The notes under the pieces were generated by a model. That model worked only from the letters and a program-made list of their open reading frames with translations. It did no database searches and had not been told where the DNA came from. Below, piece after piece: positions 1 through 8,365 of a DNA stretch of 64,000 nucleotides (position 1 is the first letter of the stretch; each line of letters opens with the position of its first letter). The translations under genes and the position numbers were made by a program. Source of the stretch: Rhodococcus sp. 1168 (GTDB lineage Bacteria > Actinomycetota > Actinomycetes > Mycobacteriales > Mycobacteriaceae); NCBI RefSeq assembly GCF_002091955.1, contig NZ_MKKY01000079.1, positions 62,001-126,000 on the forward strand, written 5' to 3'.

Positions 1-2
1 CT

Positions 3-1109
3 GCGTGGCGCTCGGTCGCCGAGGCGGCACGCATGCGCGGTTGTTCGCGGGATGCCGCAGCCGCATCTGCACGCGCCATTCTGATCGAACTAGGGCTTAC
101 CGCTGACCAGATCGACTCGCCCCCACATCGGCTTTCGGGTGGCCAGGCCCAGCGCGTTGCGGTGGCCCGCGCATTGGTGGCCTCACCGGAGTTGGTGGTC
201 CTCGACGAACCCACCTCCGGTCTCGACGATATCTCCCTTGAACCGGTACTGGCAGCTATCACCGCCCGGCGGCACTCCAACGGCGTGACGGTCGTCATCA
301 CCCATGACCGGCGCATGAGTGAGGTCTGCGATCGAATGCTGCGAACCGCACCAGCTGCCTTACACCGGCACACGTGCGCGAACGGCACCGCGCGAGCAGG
401 CAGGACTGCACTCGAACTGACCGGCTTCGGAATCAGTACGCACCAGGGACGTGTGCTCTTGGCTCGAGCGGCCCTCACCATCGGCACCGGCGAGCTCGTT
501 GTTCTGCGCGGCCCGTCCGGGTGCGGCAAGACCACATTGCTGCGCGCGATATGCGGACTGCACACTTTCGACGGCACGATGCAGCTCGACGGTCGTGCTG
601 TGGCCAGCCGGGTCGGTAACCGATCAGCGGACACCCGCGCCGCCATCGCACTGGTCGGTCAGAACCCGAGAGATGCGCTCAACCCCACCCACACCATCGA
701 ACGCATCCTCCGGCGGCAGATCACACGTCTACGTCCACAGGCGGACGCGCACGCCGAGGCAGAACACCTTCTTGGCCGCGTCGCTGTGCCCGCGGCCGCT
801 TTGCGTCGCCGACCGCACGAACTATCCGGTGGTCAGCGCCAACGTGTGTCCATCGCCCGTGCACTTGCGGGTCGCCCGCGACTCCTCGTTGCCGACGAAA
901 TGACCACATCGCTCGACCACAACACGGCAACCCTGATCAGCGACCTGCTCGACGAGCTCAGAGAATCCAACATCGACACCGACGGCGGGATGGCGGTCCT
1001 GGCCGCAACTCACGACGAACACTTGATCAGCCGCGCTGATCGCGTCGTCGAGCTGAACAGCCGATCCATCAACGAAGTTCGACAGGACACGAGGAGAACA
1101 CAACGATGA
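3..1109 (+). CDS. Fused two-domain ABC transporter ATPase, Opp/Dpp/Nik type (5' partial)
   Basis: The reading frame is already open at the window edge, so the true start lies upstream. The visible part is the end of one nucleotide-binding domain (signature LSGGQAQRVAVARAL, then Walker B LVVLDEPTSGLD) followed by a complete second one: Walker A GPSGCGKTTLL, signature LSGGQRQRVSIARAL and Walker B LLVADEMTTSLD. Such fusions supply both ATPase halves of peptide-, nickel- or metallophore-type ABC importers at the inner face of the membrane. The stop overlaps the next start (ATGA), so it is co-translated with the tandem methyltransferase. That context suggests uptake or export of a metallophore; the substrate is inference. 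Confidence 0.85.
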   Translation, partial: AWRSVAEAARMRGCSRDAAAASARAILIELGLTADQIDSPPHRLSGGQAQRVAVARALVASPELVVLDEPTSGLDDISLEPVLAAITARRHSNGVTVVITHDRRMSEVCDRMLRTAPAALHRHTCANGTARAGRTALELTGFGISTHQGRVLLARAALTIGTGELVVLRGPSGCGKTTLLRAICGLHTFDGTMQLDGRAVASRVGNRSADTRAAIALVGQNPRDALNPTHTIERILRRQITRLRPQADAHAEAEHLLGRVAVPAAALRRRPHELSGGQRQRVSIARALAGRPRLLVADEMTTSLDHNTATLISDLLDELRESNIDTDGGMAVLAATHDEHLISRADRVVELNSRSINEVRQDTRRTQR

Positions 1110-3628
1110 CCGACACCCGATTGCCCAATCACACCGACCTCACCGCGGCCGCCGCTACTCTTTCCGCGCACCCCTGGGTCGCCCGTGTCGACACAGACGA
1201 CATTCACGGCGACGGCGAACACGGCCTTCGAATCGTCGTCACCGACGAGTCCGTGGCAACGACGAGAGCTGCGGGCTCGGCGATTGTCGGCGGGCTCACC
1301 AACGAACATCTGACGCACTGGACGGAAGTCTACGACTGGACCTACAGCACTGCGCAGCAACATGATTCGGACGATGATTTGGCGGGCTGGCGTGCCACCG
1401 ACACAGGCGAGCCACTCCCAGCCGAGCACATGATCGAATGGGTCGAGCGGACAGTTGATCTCGTTCTCGCGCAGCATCCGCGGAACATACTCGAGCTCGG
1501 GTGTGGAACCGGATTGCTGATGCGCAGGCTCGCCCCGCACGTCGAGCGATACGTCGGTACCGATGTGGCGGGCGATGTGGTGGAAAGGCTCTCGGCACAG
1601 GGCATTGCCGGGACCAGCTTCGTGAAAGCCGGCGCACACGAACTGCGCGGACAACTCGTCCAGGACGCCGTCGCAGCCACCGGCGCCGTCCCGGACTGCA
1701 TACTGCTGAACTCCGTCACGCAGTGCTTTCCCGACACACGGTATCTCGCAGCCGTCGTACTCGACGCGATCGACTACGTTGCATCCGGCGGCACGGTTAT
1801 CGTCGGTGACATCCGCCACTCGGGCCAGCTACTCGACTTTGCCCGCTGGGCCGAGACGGCCAAGAATCCCGACGGTGACCCCGGAACTCTCGACAACCGG
1901 GTCGCGCACCGTGCGGCTACGGACAGTGAACTGTCGGTGGACCCTTCGACGCTGGCGTCCATCGCATCCGCATCGGGCCGCGAGGTCTCGGTGCTCACGT
2001 ACGCGAAGACGTTGCAAGACGATTCCGAACTCACCCGGTACCGGTTCGACGCCGTGTTCACCGTCGACGCACCCGCAGAAGGCGGACCCCATGCCGTGAC
2101 GTCATGGCAAAGCCTCGATCGCAACGGAACCGGGCTGACGGAGCTGCGAGACCATGTCGAATCCGGACCCACTCTTGTTGCCGGGATCCCTCGCTCCGTC
2201 ACCGCCGCGGCACTGCGCTCGGCCCTGACCGGGACGGATGCCGTGGTGTTGATCGACCCGACCGATACCGCCGTGTTCCGGGTGGCCTCGCCCCCTGCCG
2301 TCGGCGCGATCATCCCCGCCGATCCACCAGCGACCGGTGTTCCTCACGAACCGCTCGGCGCGTTCGCACGCAGCCGGATGCTCGACGTCGCGCGCACGGT
2401 GCTGCGTCGAGCCGGAACAACCCGTCCGGCTGGCATGCGCGTCGAACTTCCCTCAGGTCGCGGCCTCGACATCGTGGCGGCGACTCGTCGACGACGCGAG
2501 ATCGACCGTGCAGGACGATGCGCGGTATCCGGCACACCGGAACCCATCATCGATGCGGCACTGGCACGCGTGCCGGGCGCAATCGAACGGCTCGACGCCA
2601 TCGCGCTCAGTGCCCTGACAGGTTTCCTGCACTCTGACGCCGGTGTCTGCTCGGGTGTGCCCGTGCTCGTCGACGAGGTGGCATCGACACTTCGTGTTGC
2701 CGATCGGCACCGATGGATACTGCGTCGCTGGATCGAGGTTTTGTGCGAGCAAGGACACGGATCGATGCGCGGTGCCGACATATTCGTCCTGGGCGATTCT
2801 CGAACGGCGTCGAACGATGCGGACGACCGAGAGCTCGCGCGCGCCTGCCGTTCCCTGGGATATCCGTCTGCAATGGCCGAGTTCTACTCGACAGCGTTGT
2901 CCTCGCTCGGCCCGCTTCTACGCGATGAAATGTCGGCGCAGGCGATGATGTTTCCGGACGGTGACATGACCACCTCGCTCAGCAAGGACGAAAACAACAT
3001 CAGCAACCGGTACCTGCACGGGGCCGCCGCCGAGGTCATCGCCGAGGCGGCTCGGACCCGCCCTGGGCCCCTTCGCATTCTGGAGCTGGGTGGTGGCGCT
3101 GGCGGTGGAACACAGGCGGCGCTCGCTGCACTCGGCGACCGGGATATCGACTACCTCTTCACCGATATCTCGCGATTCTTCACCACCTCGGCCGCTGACC
3201 GCTTCGGTGATCGACCTGGGTTTCGAACGGCCATCGCCGACATCGATGTCCAACTGACTTCTCAGGGTCTCGAGGCGCGCTCGTTCGACGTGGTGGTGGC
3301 AGCCAATGTTCTCCATTGTGCAAAGGACGCGGCGGCATCCGTTGCAGCCCTGAGTGACATGCTTGCGCCGTCGGGGATCGCGGTCGTGATCGAGGCCGTC
3401 CGGGAACACTACCTGGTACTGCTTACGATGCAGTTTCTTCTCTCGCCGCGAAACGGCGCACTTCATCCGGGTAAGCTCGACCGGCGCTGTGGGAGCGTCT
3501 TCCTCTCCGGTGCCGACATCCAGCACTACCTGTCCGTCAACCGTATTCGTCTGTCCCTCGACCTCCCAGAGGAAGGGACACCGCTGGCAGCCCCGTCGCA
3601 GCGCCTGTACGTCGGGCAGACGCTGTGA
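1106..3628 (+). CDS. Free-standing tandem methyltransferase of NRPS/PKS type
   Basis: This 840-aa protein has two SAM-binding methyltransferase domains and no adenylation, condensation or carrier motifs that I can see. The first carries the WTEVYDWTYS signature of methyltransferase domains embedded in NRPS adenylation domains, with SAM motif I ILELGCGTG near residue 130. The first 40 residues look like the stretch that precedes such an insertion. The second has the LFPDG-like motif (MMFPDGDM), motif I ILELGGGAGGGT near residue 657 and YLFTDISRFF, as in the C-methylating domains of yersiniabactin- and pyochelin-type assembly lines. It probably methylates a carrier-bound intermediate in trans. 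The NRPS itself would lie upstream of the window. The product is unknown. Confidence 0.75.
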   Translation: MTDTRLPNHTDLTAAAATLSAHPWVARVDTDDIHGDGEHGLRIVVTDESVATTRAAGSAIVGGLTNEHLTHWTEVYDWTYSTAQQHDSDDDLAGWRATDTGEPLPAEHMIEWVERTVDLVLAQHPRNILELGCGTGLLMRRLAPHVERYVGTDVAGDVVERLSAQGIAGTSFVKAGAHELRGQLVQDAVAATGAVPDCILLNSVTQCFPDTRYLAAVVLDAIDYVASGGTVIVGDIRHSGQLLDFARWAETAKNPDGDPGTLDNRVAHRAATDSELSVDPSTLASIASASGREVSVLTYAKTLQDDSELTRYRFDAVFTVDAPAEGGPHAVTSWQSLDRNGTGLTELRDHVESGPTLVAGIPRSVTAAALRSALTGTDAVVLIDPTDTAVFRVASPPAVGAIIPADPPATGVPHEPLGAFARSRMLDVARTVLRRAGTTRPAGMRVELPSGRGLDIVAATRRRREIDRAGRCAVSGTPEPIIDAALARVPGAIERLDAIALSALTGFLHSDAGVCSGVPVLVDEVASTLRVADRHRWILRRWIEVLCEQGHGSMRGADIFVLGDSRTASNDADDRELARACRSLGYPSAMAEFYSTALSSLGPLLRDEMSAQAMMFPDGDMTTSLSKDENNISNRYLHGAAAEVIAEAARTRPGPLRILELGGGAGGGTQAALAALGDRDIDYLFTDISRFFTTSAADRFGDRPGFRTAIADIDVQLTSQGLEARSFDVVVAANVLHCAKDAAASVAALSDMLAPSGIAVVIEAVREHYLVLLTMQFLLSPRNGALHPGKLDRRCGSVFLSGADIQHYLSVNRIRLSLDLPEEGTPLAAPSQRLYVGQTL

Positions 3629-3640
3629 CAGAGGCGGACG

Positions 3641-4555
3641 TCAGCTCGCGAATGCCTCGCTGAACAGATCCTGCTCCAACCACACTGCGGCGCGGACACC
3701 GTCCGCGGCCGCCGAGGCCACCAAGGTCACTGGCTCGGGCACCGCGGCAAGGTGCGCTGCGTCGCCACCGGCGGACACTCCCGGAACGGTAGTCTTTCCG
3801 AATTCGTCGACCCGCACGCAACCGTCGTCGAAGTGCTCGCACCCCAGCGTACGGGTGAGTGTGGTGTTGGGAGTTGTCGGCGCACGGTGATAGAGGGCTT
3901 GCCGTTCGAGAACGGAGCCGTCGGCGAAATGCACCGTCAGGGAGCCGAGTTCGCCTTCGATATGGGTAACCGGAGTCTCCACTACCTGTGCGCCTACCTT
4001 GTCCAGCATCGCGCGCAACGGATCCGGAATGGTCGACGGGCCGTCGGTGCATACCACTACATCGTCGGAGAACCGGTCTGCGACGTAGGCTGCGAGCACA
4101 GCATTCGAACCGTTCGCCAGGACACCAAGCGTCAGTCCGTCAGTTTCGAATCCGTGGCAGAAGGGACAGTGAAACACCCCCGACCCCCACAGTTCAGCCA
4201 AGCCGGGGATCTCCCACGGAACATCGGTGACGCCGGTGGCGAAGAACAGCTTGTGAGCCTGCAGCGGTGCCCCGTCGCCGATCGTCACCTCGAATGCACC
4301 GTCGACTCCGCCGACCGCGCTGACCTGACCGGCCACCCGCTCGACCGTCGGGTAAGCGTCGATCTCGGCGCGCCCGTCGGCGAGGAGCTGAGCCGGTACG
4401 CCGCCGTCGCGGCCGAGGTACATGTGCATTTCGGCCGCGGGTGCGTTGCGTGGCTTCCCACCGTCGATCACCAGGACCGACCTTTTCTGGCGCCCGAGCA
4501 CCAGCGCTGCGCTGAGCCCGCTTGCACCTGCGCCCACGATGACAACGTCGTACAT
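3641..4555 (-). CDS. FAD-dependent pyridine nucleotide-disulfide oxidoreductase, CPFC type
   Basis: The 304-aa protein has the thioredoxin-reductase fold: an N-terminal FAD GAGASG loop, the active-site pair CPFC near residue 130 where thioredoxin reductase has CATC, and a C-terminal AGGDAA FAD motif. The CPFC/CPYC subgroup includes dithiol oxidases such as HlmI of holomycin synthesis and many uncharacterised actinobacterial enzymes, so thioredoxin reductase is not a safe name. I chose the start MYDVVIVG because GGAG sits nine bases before it; an ATG three codons upstream is too close to that site. It is convergent with the tandem methyltransferase and divergent from another methyltransferase across a Zur-like box. 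It may act on a thiol in the metallophore (inference). Confidence 0.75.
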   Translation of the reverse strand: MYDVVIVGAGASGLSAALVLGRQKRSVLVIDGGKPRNAPAAEMHMYLGRDGGVPAQLLADGRAEIDAYPTVERVAGQVSAVGGVDGAFEVTIGDGAPLQAHKLFFATGVTDVPWEIPGLAELWGSGVFHCPFCHGFETDGLTLGVLANGSNAVLAAYVADRFSDDVVVCTDGPSTIPDPLRAMLDKVGAQVVETPVTHIEGELGSLTVHFADGSVLERQALYHRAPTTPNTTLTRTLGCEHFDDGCVRVDEFGKTTVPGVSAGGDAAHLAAVPEPVTLVASAAADGVRAAVWLEQDLFSEAFAS

Positions 4556-4601
4556 GGCAAGCATCTCCGATCGACGGCCAATTGACCGCTATTGTTGCAA
4601 G

Positions 4602-4622
4602 TGATTATCATTGTCAATGATA
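4602..4622. promoter_or_regulatory. Zur-like operator with 17-bp perfect palindrome
   Basis: Positions 4606-4622 form a perfect palindrome, TATCATTG-T-CAATGATA. Overlapping it, 4602-4616 reads TGATTATCATTGTCA, close to the actinobacterial Zur box TGAtaATCATTaTCA as I remember it. It lies between the divergent FAD reductase and methyltransferase genes. Fur and other Fur-family sites are similar, so the metal is inferred rather than shown. Confidence 0.6.
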
Positions 4623-4665
4623 GCCGACGCCTGGCTGGTCGGATGGGACAACCTGAAGGACCCAC

Positions 4666-5406
4666 GTGTTCGCGTATACAGACCCGTACATTCGATCTGC
4701 CGACCATCTCGATCTCCTCAGCGCAGGGCCATGGCAATCCATGGCCCCTATCGTCAGTGAGGCCTTGACCGGGATCCGCGATGGTGTTCGAGAGATCGTG
4801 GAACTCGGGGCTGGTACCGGTCTCGGAATCCGTGTCATCTGCGATGCGGTACCGAACGCACGGATCGTGGCGATTGAGCCGTCGAGTCCCCTCCGCGCTG
4901 TTTTGTTACATCGCATCGCATCCGATACCGACATGCGTTCCAGGGTGACGGTCGAGAACCAGCCGTTCCCGGCGGCGCGACTCCCCGAATCGTTCGATGC
5001 CCTTGTCATGATCAATACTCTCGGCCATCTCGACCGCTCTGCGCGAGAGAAACTTTGGCAGGTGATTGCCACAGGGCTGCGGACCGGGGGCTGCGCGGTA
5101 ATCAACCTCCAACAGCCGACCACATCGACTGCCGTCCCGGAGTTCGAGATGGCACGCGAACAGGTCGGCAATCGCACGTACCACGGCTCTGCGTGGGCGG
5201 AGCGCATCGATGACACAACCATGAAGTGGCACATGACCTACCGAACGAGTGAGGGTAGCAACGAGATCGACGCGACGGACGTCGAGTACCTGTGGAACGT
5301 GATCGACTCCCGCACGCTGGAATACGAACTAGCACAACATAATTTGCGGGTCAGTGCTACAGGTGACGAGCGGGCCGGGGTGTTTGTCATCGAATCGAGC
5401 AACTAA
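4666..5406 (+). CDS. Class I SAM-dependent methyltransferase
   Basis: The 246-aa protein contains SAM motif I IVELGAGTGLGIRVI near residue 45, an acidic ribose-binding residue in VAIEPSS and the post-I motif FDALVMINTLGHL, typical of small-molecule methyltransferases. The GTG start follows GAAGGA with a five-base gap. It is divergent from the FAD reductase, and the Zur-like palindrome sits about 45 bases upstream, so it is probably induced when zinc or a similar metal is scarce. The substrate cannot be read from the sequence; the setting suggests tailoring of a metallophore. About 205 bases of apparently non-coding sequence follow it. Confidence 0.75.
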   Translation: MFAYTDPYIRSADHLDLLSAGPWQSMAPIVSEALTGIRDGVREIVELGAGTGLGIRVICDAVPNARIVAIEPSSPLRAVLLHRIASDTDMRSRVTVENQPFPAARLPESFDALVMINTLGHLDRSAREKLWQVIATGLRTGGCAVINLQQPTTSTAVPEFEMAREQVGNRTYHGSAWAERIDDTTMKWHMTYRTSEGSNEIDATDVEYLWNVIDSRTLEYELAQHNLRVSATGDERAGVFVIESSN

Positions 5407-5611
5407 GGGTTGCGGTCGCCAAACCTGGTATGGCTTCTTGCCCCTGTCATCAATGATCCGGGGGGGTGGTGTCGCCGGGTGTGGTGGCGTCGATGGACCG
5501 CTGACAGGGACAGGGCCGCTGATCGTGAGCAGGTCTCTTCATAACGTGGGTGTCGCCCGCAATCGTCCATGCCGTGGTCCCCGTTCTGCGGAAGCCTTGT
5601 GAGCACAGTCG

Positions 5612-6256
5612 TCACCGAAGCGCGCCCGCGCCGTCGATGACCATCGCCAGCCCCACTTCGAAGGAATCCGCGAACGAATACCCCGGTTGCATAACGTGCT
5701 CGCCGGCGAACTGTGCCATCCGTGGGAACTTCGTCAGATCCATCGCATCCCGAATCTCCGGTGCCGAACTCGGAAGGTCGATACTCGCGAGCATGCTCTC
5801 CTGCAACGCGAAACCATAGACGAACGCGTCGACCACCGCGTAAGTGTGCGCAGCGCCGGACAGCGAAAAGCCGTTCGACAGAAGCACATCGAGCACAGCT
5901 TCATGATTGGTCAACGTGGCCTCCCCCGGGCGCACCCGCGTCTCCATCAACGCAGTCGCCCACGAATGCCGACCGAGCGCCAGCCGAAGAGACCGCGACC
6001 TACTCGCCAACTCTTCCCTCCACGCCCCGTCCGCCACAGGCAGGTAGACCTCGCCGAAAACGTGATCGACGAGCGCGTCGAGAATATCTTCCTTGTTGGC
6101 GACGTGGTTGTAGATCGCCATGGGGCGAACCCCGAGCTCGTCGGCGAGAGCCCTCATCGTCAGCGCCGGTACGCCGTCACGATCCGCCAGCGTCACAGCG
6201 CAGGCCACGACGCGTTCTCGCGTCAGCGAATTTCGTGGAGCGCGTGCCTTTCCCAT
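5612..6256 (-). CDS. TetR family transcriptional regulator with TetR_C-like effector domain
   Basis: The 214-aa repressor begins MGKARAPRNSLTRERVV. The helix-turn-helix (LTMRALADELGVRPMAIYNHVANKEDIL) spans about residues 27-55, and the rest is a ligand-binding domain of the usual length. The start at 6256 puts the protein directly beside a perfect 9-3-9 inverted repeat in the gap to the divergent oxidoreductase gene. The open frame runs further upstream through that operator, so longer starts are unlikely. It probably represses itself and the neighbouring dehydrogenase until a small molecule binds. Confidence 0.88.
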   Translation of the reverse strand: MGKARAPRNSLTRERVVACAVTLADRDGVPALTMRALADELGVRPMAIYNHVANKEDILDALVDHVFGEVYLPVADGAWREELASRSRSLRLALGRHSWATALMETRVRPGEATLTNHEAVLDVLLSNGFSLSGAAHTYAVVDAFVYGFALQESMLASIDLPSSAPEIRDAMDLTKFPRMAQFAGEHVMQPGYSFADSFEVGLAMVIDGAGALR

Positions 6257-6265
6257 CGTTCCAGA

Positions 6266-6286
6266 GTAACGTACTTTGTACGTTAC
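6266..6286. promoter_or_regulatory. TetR operator, perfect 9-3-9 inverted repeat
   Basis: The arms GTAACGTAC and GTACGTTAC flank a TTT spacer without mismatch. The site lies in the 51-base gap between the TetR start (6256) and the divergent oxidoreductase start (6308), where it would block both promoters. Confidence 0.8.
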
Positions 6287-6307
6287 CAACTTCCCGGAGG
6301 TCGGCTG

Positions 6308-7291
6308 ATGGATCAAGCACACACGATGCGCGCGATACTGCAGCCGCGCTACGGAACCAGCGCAACACTCGTCCTCGGCCAAACCGCGATCCCCACCCCC
6401 GGGCCCGGCCAAGTACTCGTGCACGTACGAGCGGCCGGCATCTCCCGCGGCACCGTCCACCTCCTCACCGGCCTCCCCCGAGTGATGCGCCCCTTCACCG
6501 GCCTCCGCGCCCCGCGCCGACGCATCCCCGGACTCGACGTCACCGGAGACATCGTCGCCATGGGTAAAGGTGTCACCGATCTCCATGTGGGACAACGGAT
6601 ATTCGGCATCGCGAAAGGCTCACTGGCCGAATACGCCATCGCCGACGCAAAATCCCTCGCACCCGCACCCGCCGGACTCGACGACAAGCACGTCGCCGTC
6701 CTCGCCGAATCCGGGCTCACCGCACTCCAAGCACTCGACGCCGGCCGCGTCGAACAAGGCACGCGCCTACTGATCATCGGAGCCTCCGGCGGGGTCGGCA
6801 GCTACGCCGTCGCGATCACCGCCGCCAAGGGCGCCGAGGTCACCGCAGTATGCAGCGGAGCGAAGGCCGAAGCCGTAACCAGTTGGGGCGCGCAGCACAT
6901 CATCGACTACCAACGCGAGGACTACACCAAGACCCAACACAAGTACGACGCCATCCTCGACATCGCCGGCGGCACGCCGCTCCCGCAGCTCCGCCGAATA
7001 CTCGCCGACGACGGAACAGCCGCCTTCGTTGGAAACGAAACCGGCGGACCCTGGACCGGAGGCTTCGAGAAGTCCCTCTTCAACGCTGTGCGGATGATCC
7101 CAGAGCGGCAGCGCTACGCAGTGGTGACAGCGCGCACCCGGAGCGAGGAGCTGGAGCGCCTCGCCTACATCATCGAACGCCACAACATCATCCCCCACGT
7201 ACACCGCACCTACCCGCTCGATTCCGTGCCCGCAGCCCTGGACGAACTGCAATCAGGAGATGCCTGCGGGAAGATCGCCATCACCATCTGA
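6308..7291 (+). CDS. NAD(P)-dependent medium-chain dehydrogenase, zinc-free quinone-oxidoreductase type
   Basis: The 327-aa protein has the GroES-like N-terminal fold (PGPGQVLVHVRAAGIS) and a Rossmann domain with the ASGGVGSYAVAI loop near residue 160. It lacks the structural four-cysteine lobe of zinc alcohol dehydrogenases. The ATG at 6308 follows CGGAGG at 6295-6300; a second ATG six codons on (MRAIL) is possible. It probably reduces a quinone or an alpha,beta-unsaturated carbonyl compound with NADPH in the cytoplasm. Its promoter contains the TetR operator. Its end is nine bases from the convergent lipoprotein gene. Confidence 0.82.
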   Translation: MDQAHTMRAILQPRYGTSATLVLGQTAIPTPGPGQVLVHVRAAGISRGTVHLLTGLPRVMRPFTGLRAPRRRIPGLDVTGDIVAMGKGVTDLHVGQRIFGIAKGSLAEYAIADAKSLAPAPAGLDDKHVAVLAESGLTALQALDAGRVEQGTRLLIIGASGGVGSYAVAITAAKGAEVTAVCSGAKAEAVTSWGAQHIIDYQREDYTKTQHKYDAILDIAGGTPLPQLRRILADDGTAAFVGNETGGPWTGGFEKSLFNAVRMIPERQRYAVVTARTRSEELERLAYIIERHNIIPHVHRTYPLDSVPAALDELQSGDACGKIAITI

Positions 7292-7300
7292 AACCGCGGG

Positions 7301-8302
7301 TCAGGGACGAGACAGACCTGCGAGGACCGCGTCGGGCAACTCCCGGAACCCATCGAATCCGACGGCACGATGACACCCGTCGAGCTCGAACGACACCCGA
7401 GTTCCACCCGAGCCATCAGGCCGCAACAGAACGGTCGACGCCATTTGCGTCGCCTCCAGCGAACAGGGCTGTGCAACTGGCGCATCCGCGAACGATACCG
7501 CCAGCGCTGCACTGTCGGACCGATTCAACGCAAGTGTCGATCCCGGTACGACATAACTACCATCCAGCCCCGCCTGCACGGCGGGATGCCTGCACACTTG
7601 CAGAGCACCGACATCACTGATCGGCATCGCCAGCGCAGGCGGACGAATCCGGCCACCCTCGCGCTCACGTTCCACGGCCGCATCGACGTCCTCGGTAGTG
7701 GTGTTCTCGAACTCGCTACCCGATGCGCCACCACACCCCAGGGCATCGACGGCGACACCCGACGGGTGGACGGACCGCGACACCTCGTCCAGCATCCCGA
7801 GAGGCTCCAACGGATCATCCTGAAACCCACACGGCGCACTCGGCCACGCCGGGCGAAAAGCCTGTCCGCCATCATCAACGAGCCACACGCCCGCCGGAAC
7901 CTCCACTGCAAAGACACAGTCGACCGAAATATTGTCCGCATACCGCGACGAACTAGCCGAGAACGCGTCCGCGACCGCACCCAAATCACCCTGCAGACGC
8001 ACCGAATCCACCGACATCTCACCCGAGCTGCTGACCCCGCGCTCGCACCGCACCGCCGCGACCGGCTCGAAACCCGCAGGTGGATAACCTACTTCCGGCG
8101 CCGTGGACGCAATGGCCGAATCCCAGGGCCCCAAACCGGTCAAGGCCGTATAGATGTCCCGCGACAAGCAATCCGCGGACTCAACCACGGCGGCCGTCGG
8201 CGGCCGGAACGACACCGTGTCGATGCCGACCATCTGCAATCCATAATTGCACGAGCTACACACCACCGCCACGAGCGGCAGCCACACAGCTGAGCGACGC
8301 AT
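7301..8302 (-). CDS. Secreted, possibly lipid-anchored protein of unknown function
   Basis: The protein is 333 aa from MRRSAVWLP. The first 20 residues form a short hydrophobic signal ending VVCSSCNYG. This resembles a lipobox but is imperfect, because the -3 residue is Cys rather than Leu or Val. The mature part is acidic, with several Cys residues (for example CLSRD, CERG, CVFAVEV and CGFQDD) that could form disulfides outside the cell. It shows a loose tandem resemblance between its halves, each with V-x-C segments followed by short strands. I recognise no family. It is divergent from the DUF222-HNH gene, with 63 bases between the starts. Confidence 0.6.
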   Translation of the reverse strand: MRRSAVWLPLVAVVCSSCNYGLQMVGIDTVSFRPPTAAVVESADCLSRDIYTALTGLGPWDSAIASTAPEVGYPPAGFEPVAAVRCERGVSSSGEMSVDSVRLQGDLGAVADAFSASSSRYADNISVDCVFAVEVPAGVWLVDDGGQAFRPAWPSAPCGFQDDPLEPLGMLDEVSRSVHPSGVAVDALGCGGASGSEFENTTTEDVDAAVEREREGGRIRPPALAMPISDVGALQVCRHPAVQAGLDGSYVVPGSTLALNRSDSAALAVSFADAPVAQPCSLEATQMASTVLLRPDGSGGTRVSFELDGCHRAVGFDGFRELPDAVLAGLSRP

Positions 8303-8365
8303 GCCGTCGAGGCTACGCCCGGCTGGTTGCGAGTTCTTGTCGGTAGGGCGTTGTATCTTTTTCGT

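Noticed and set aside
3641-4555. Thioredoxin reductase
   Set aside because: The redox pair is CPFC rather than CATC and no thioredoxin gene is adjacent; only the fold is shared.
3752-4585. 277-codon frame antisense to the CPFC flavoenzyme
   Set aside because: No motifs, and the opposite strand encodes a complete flavoprotein with a ribosome site.
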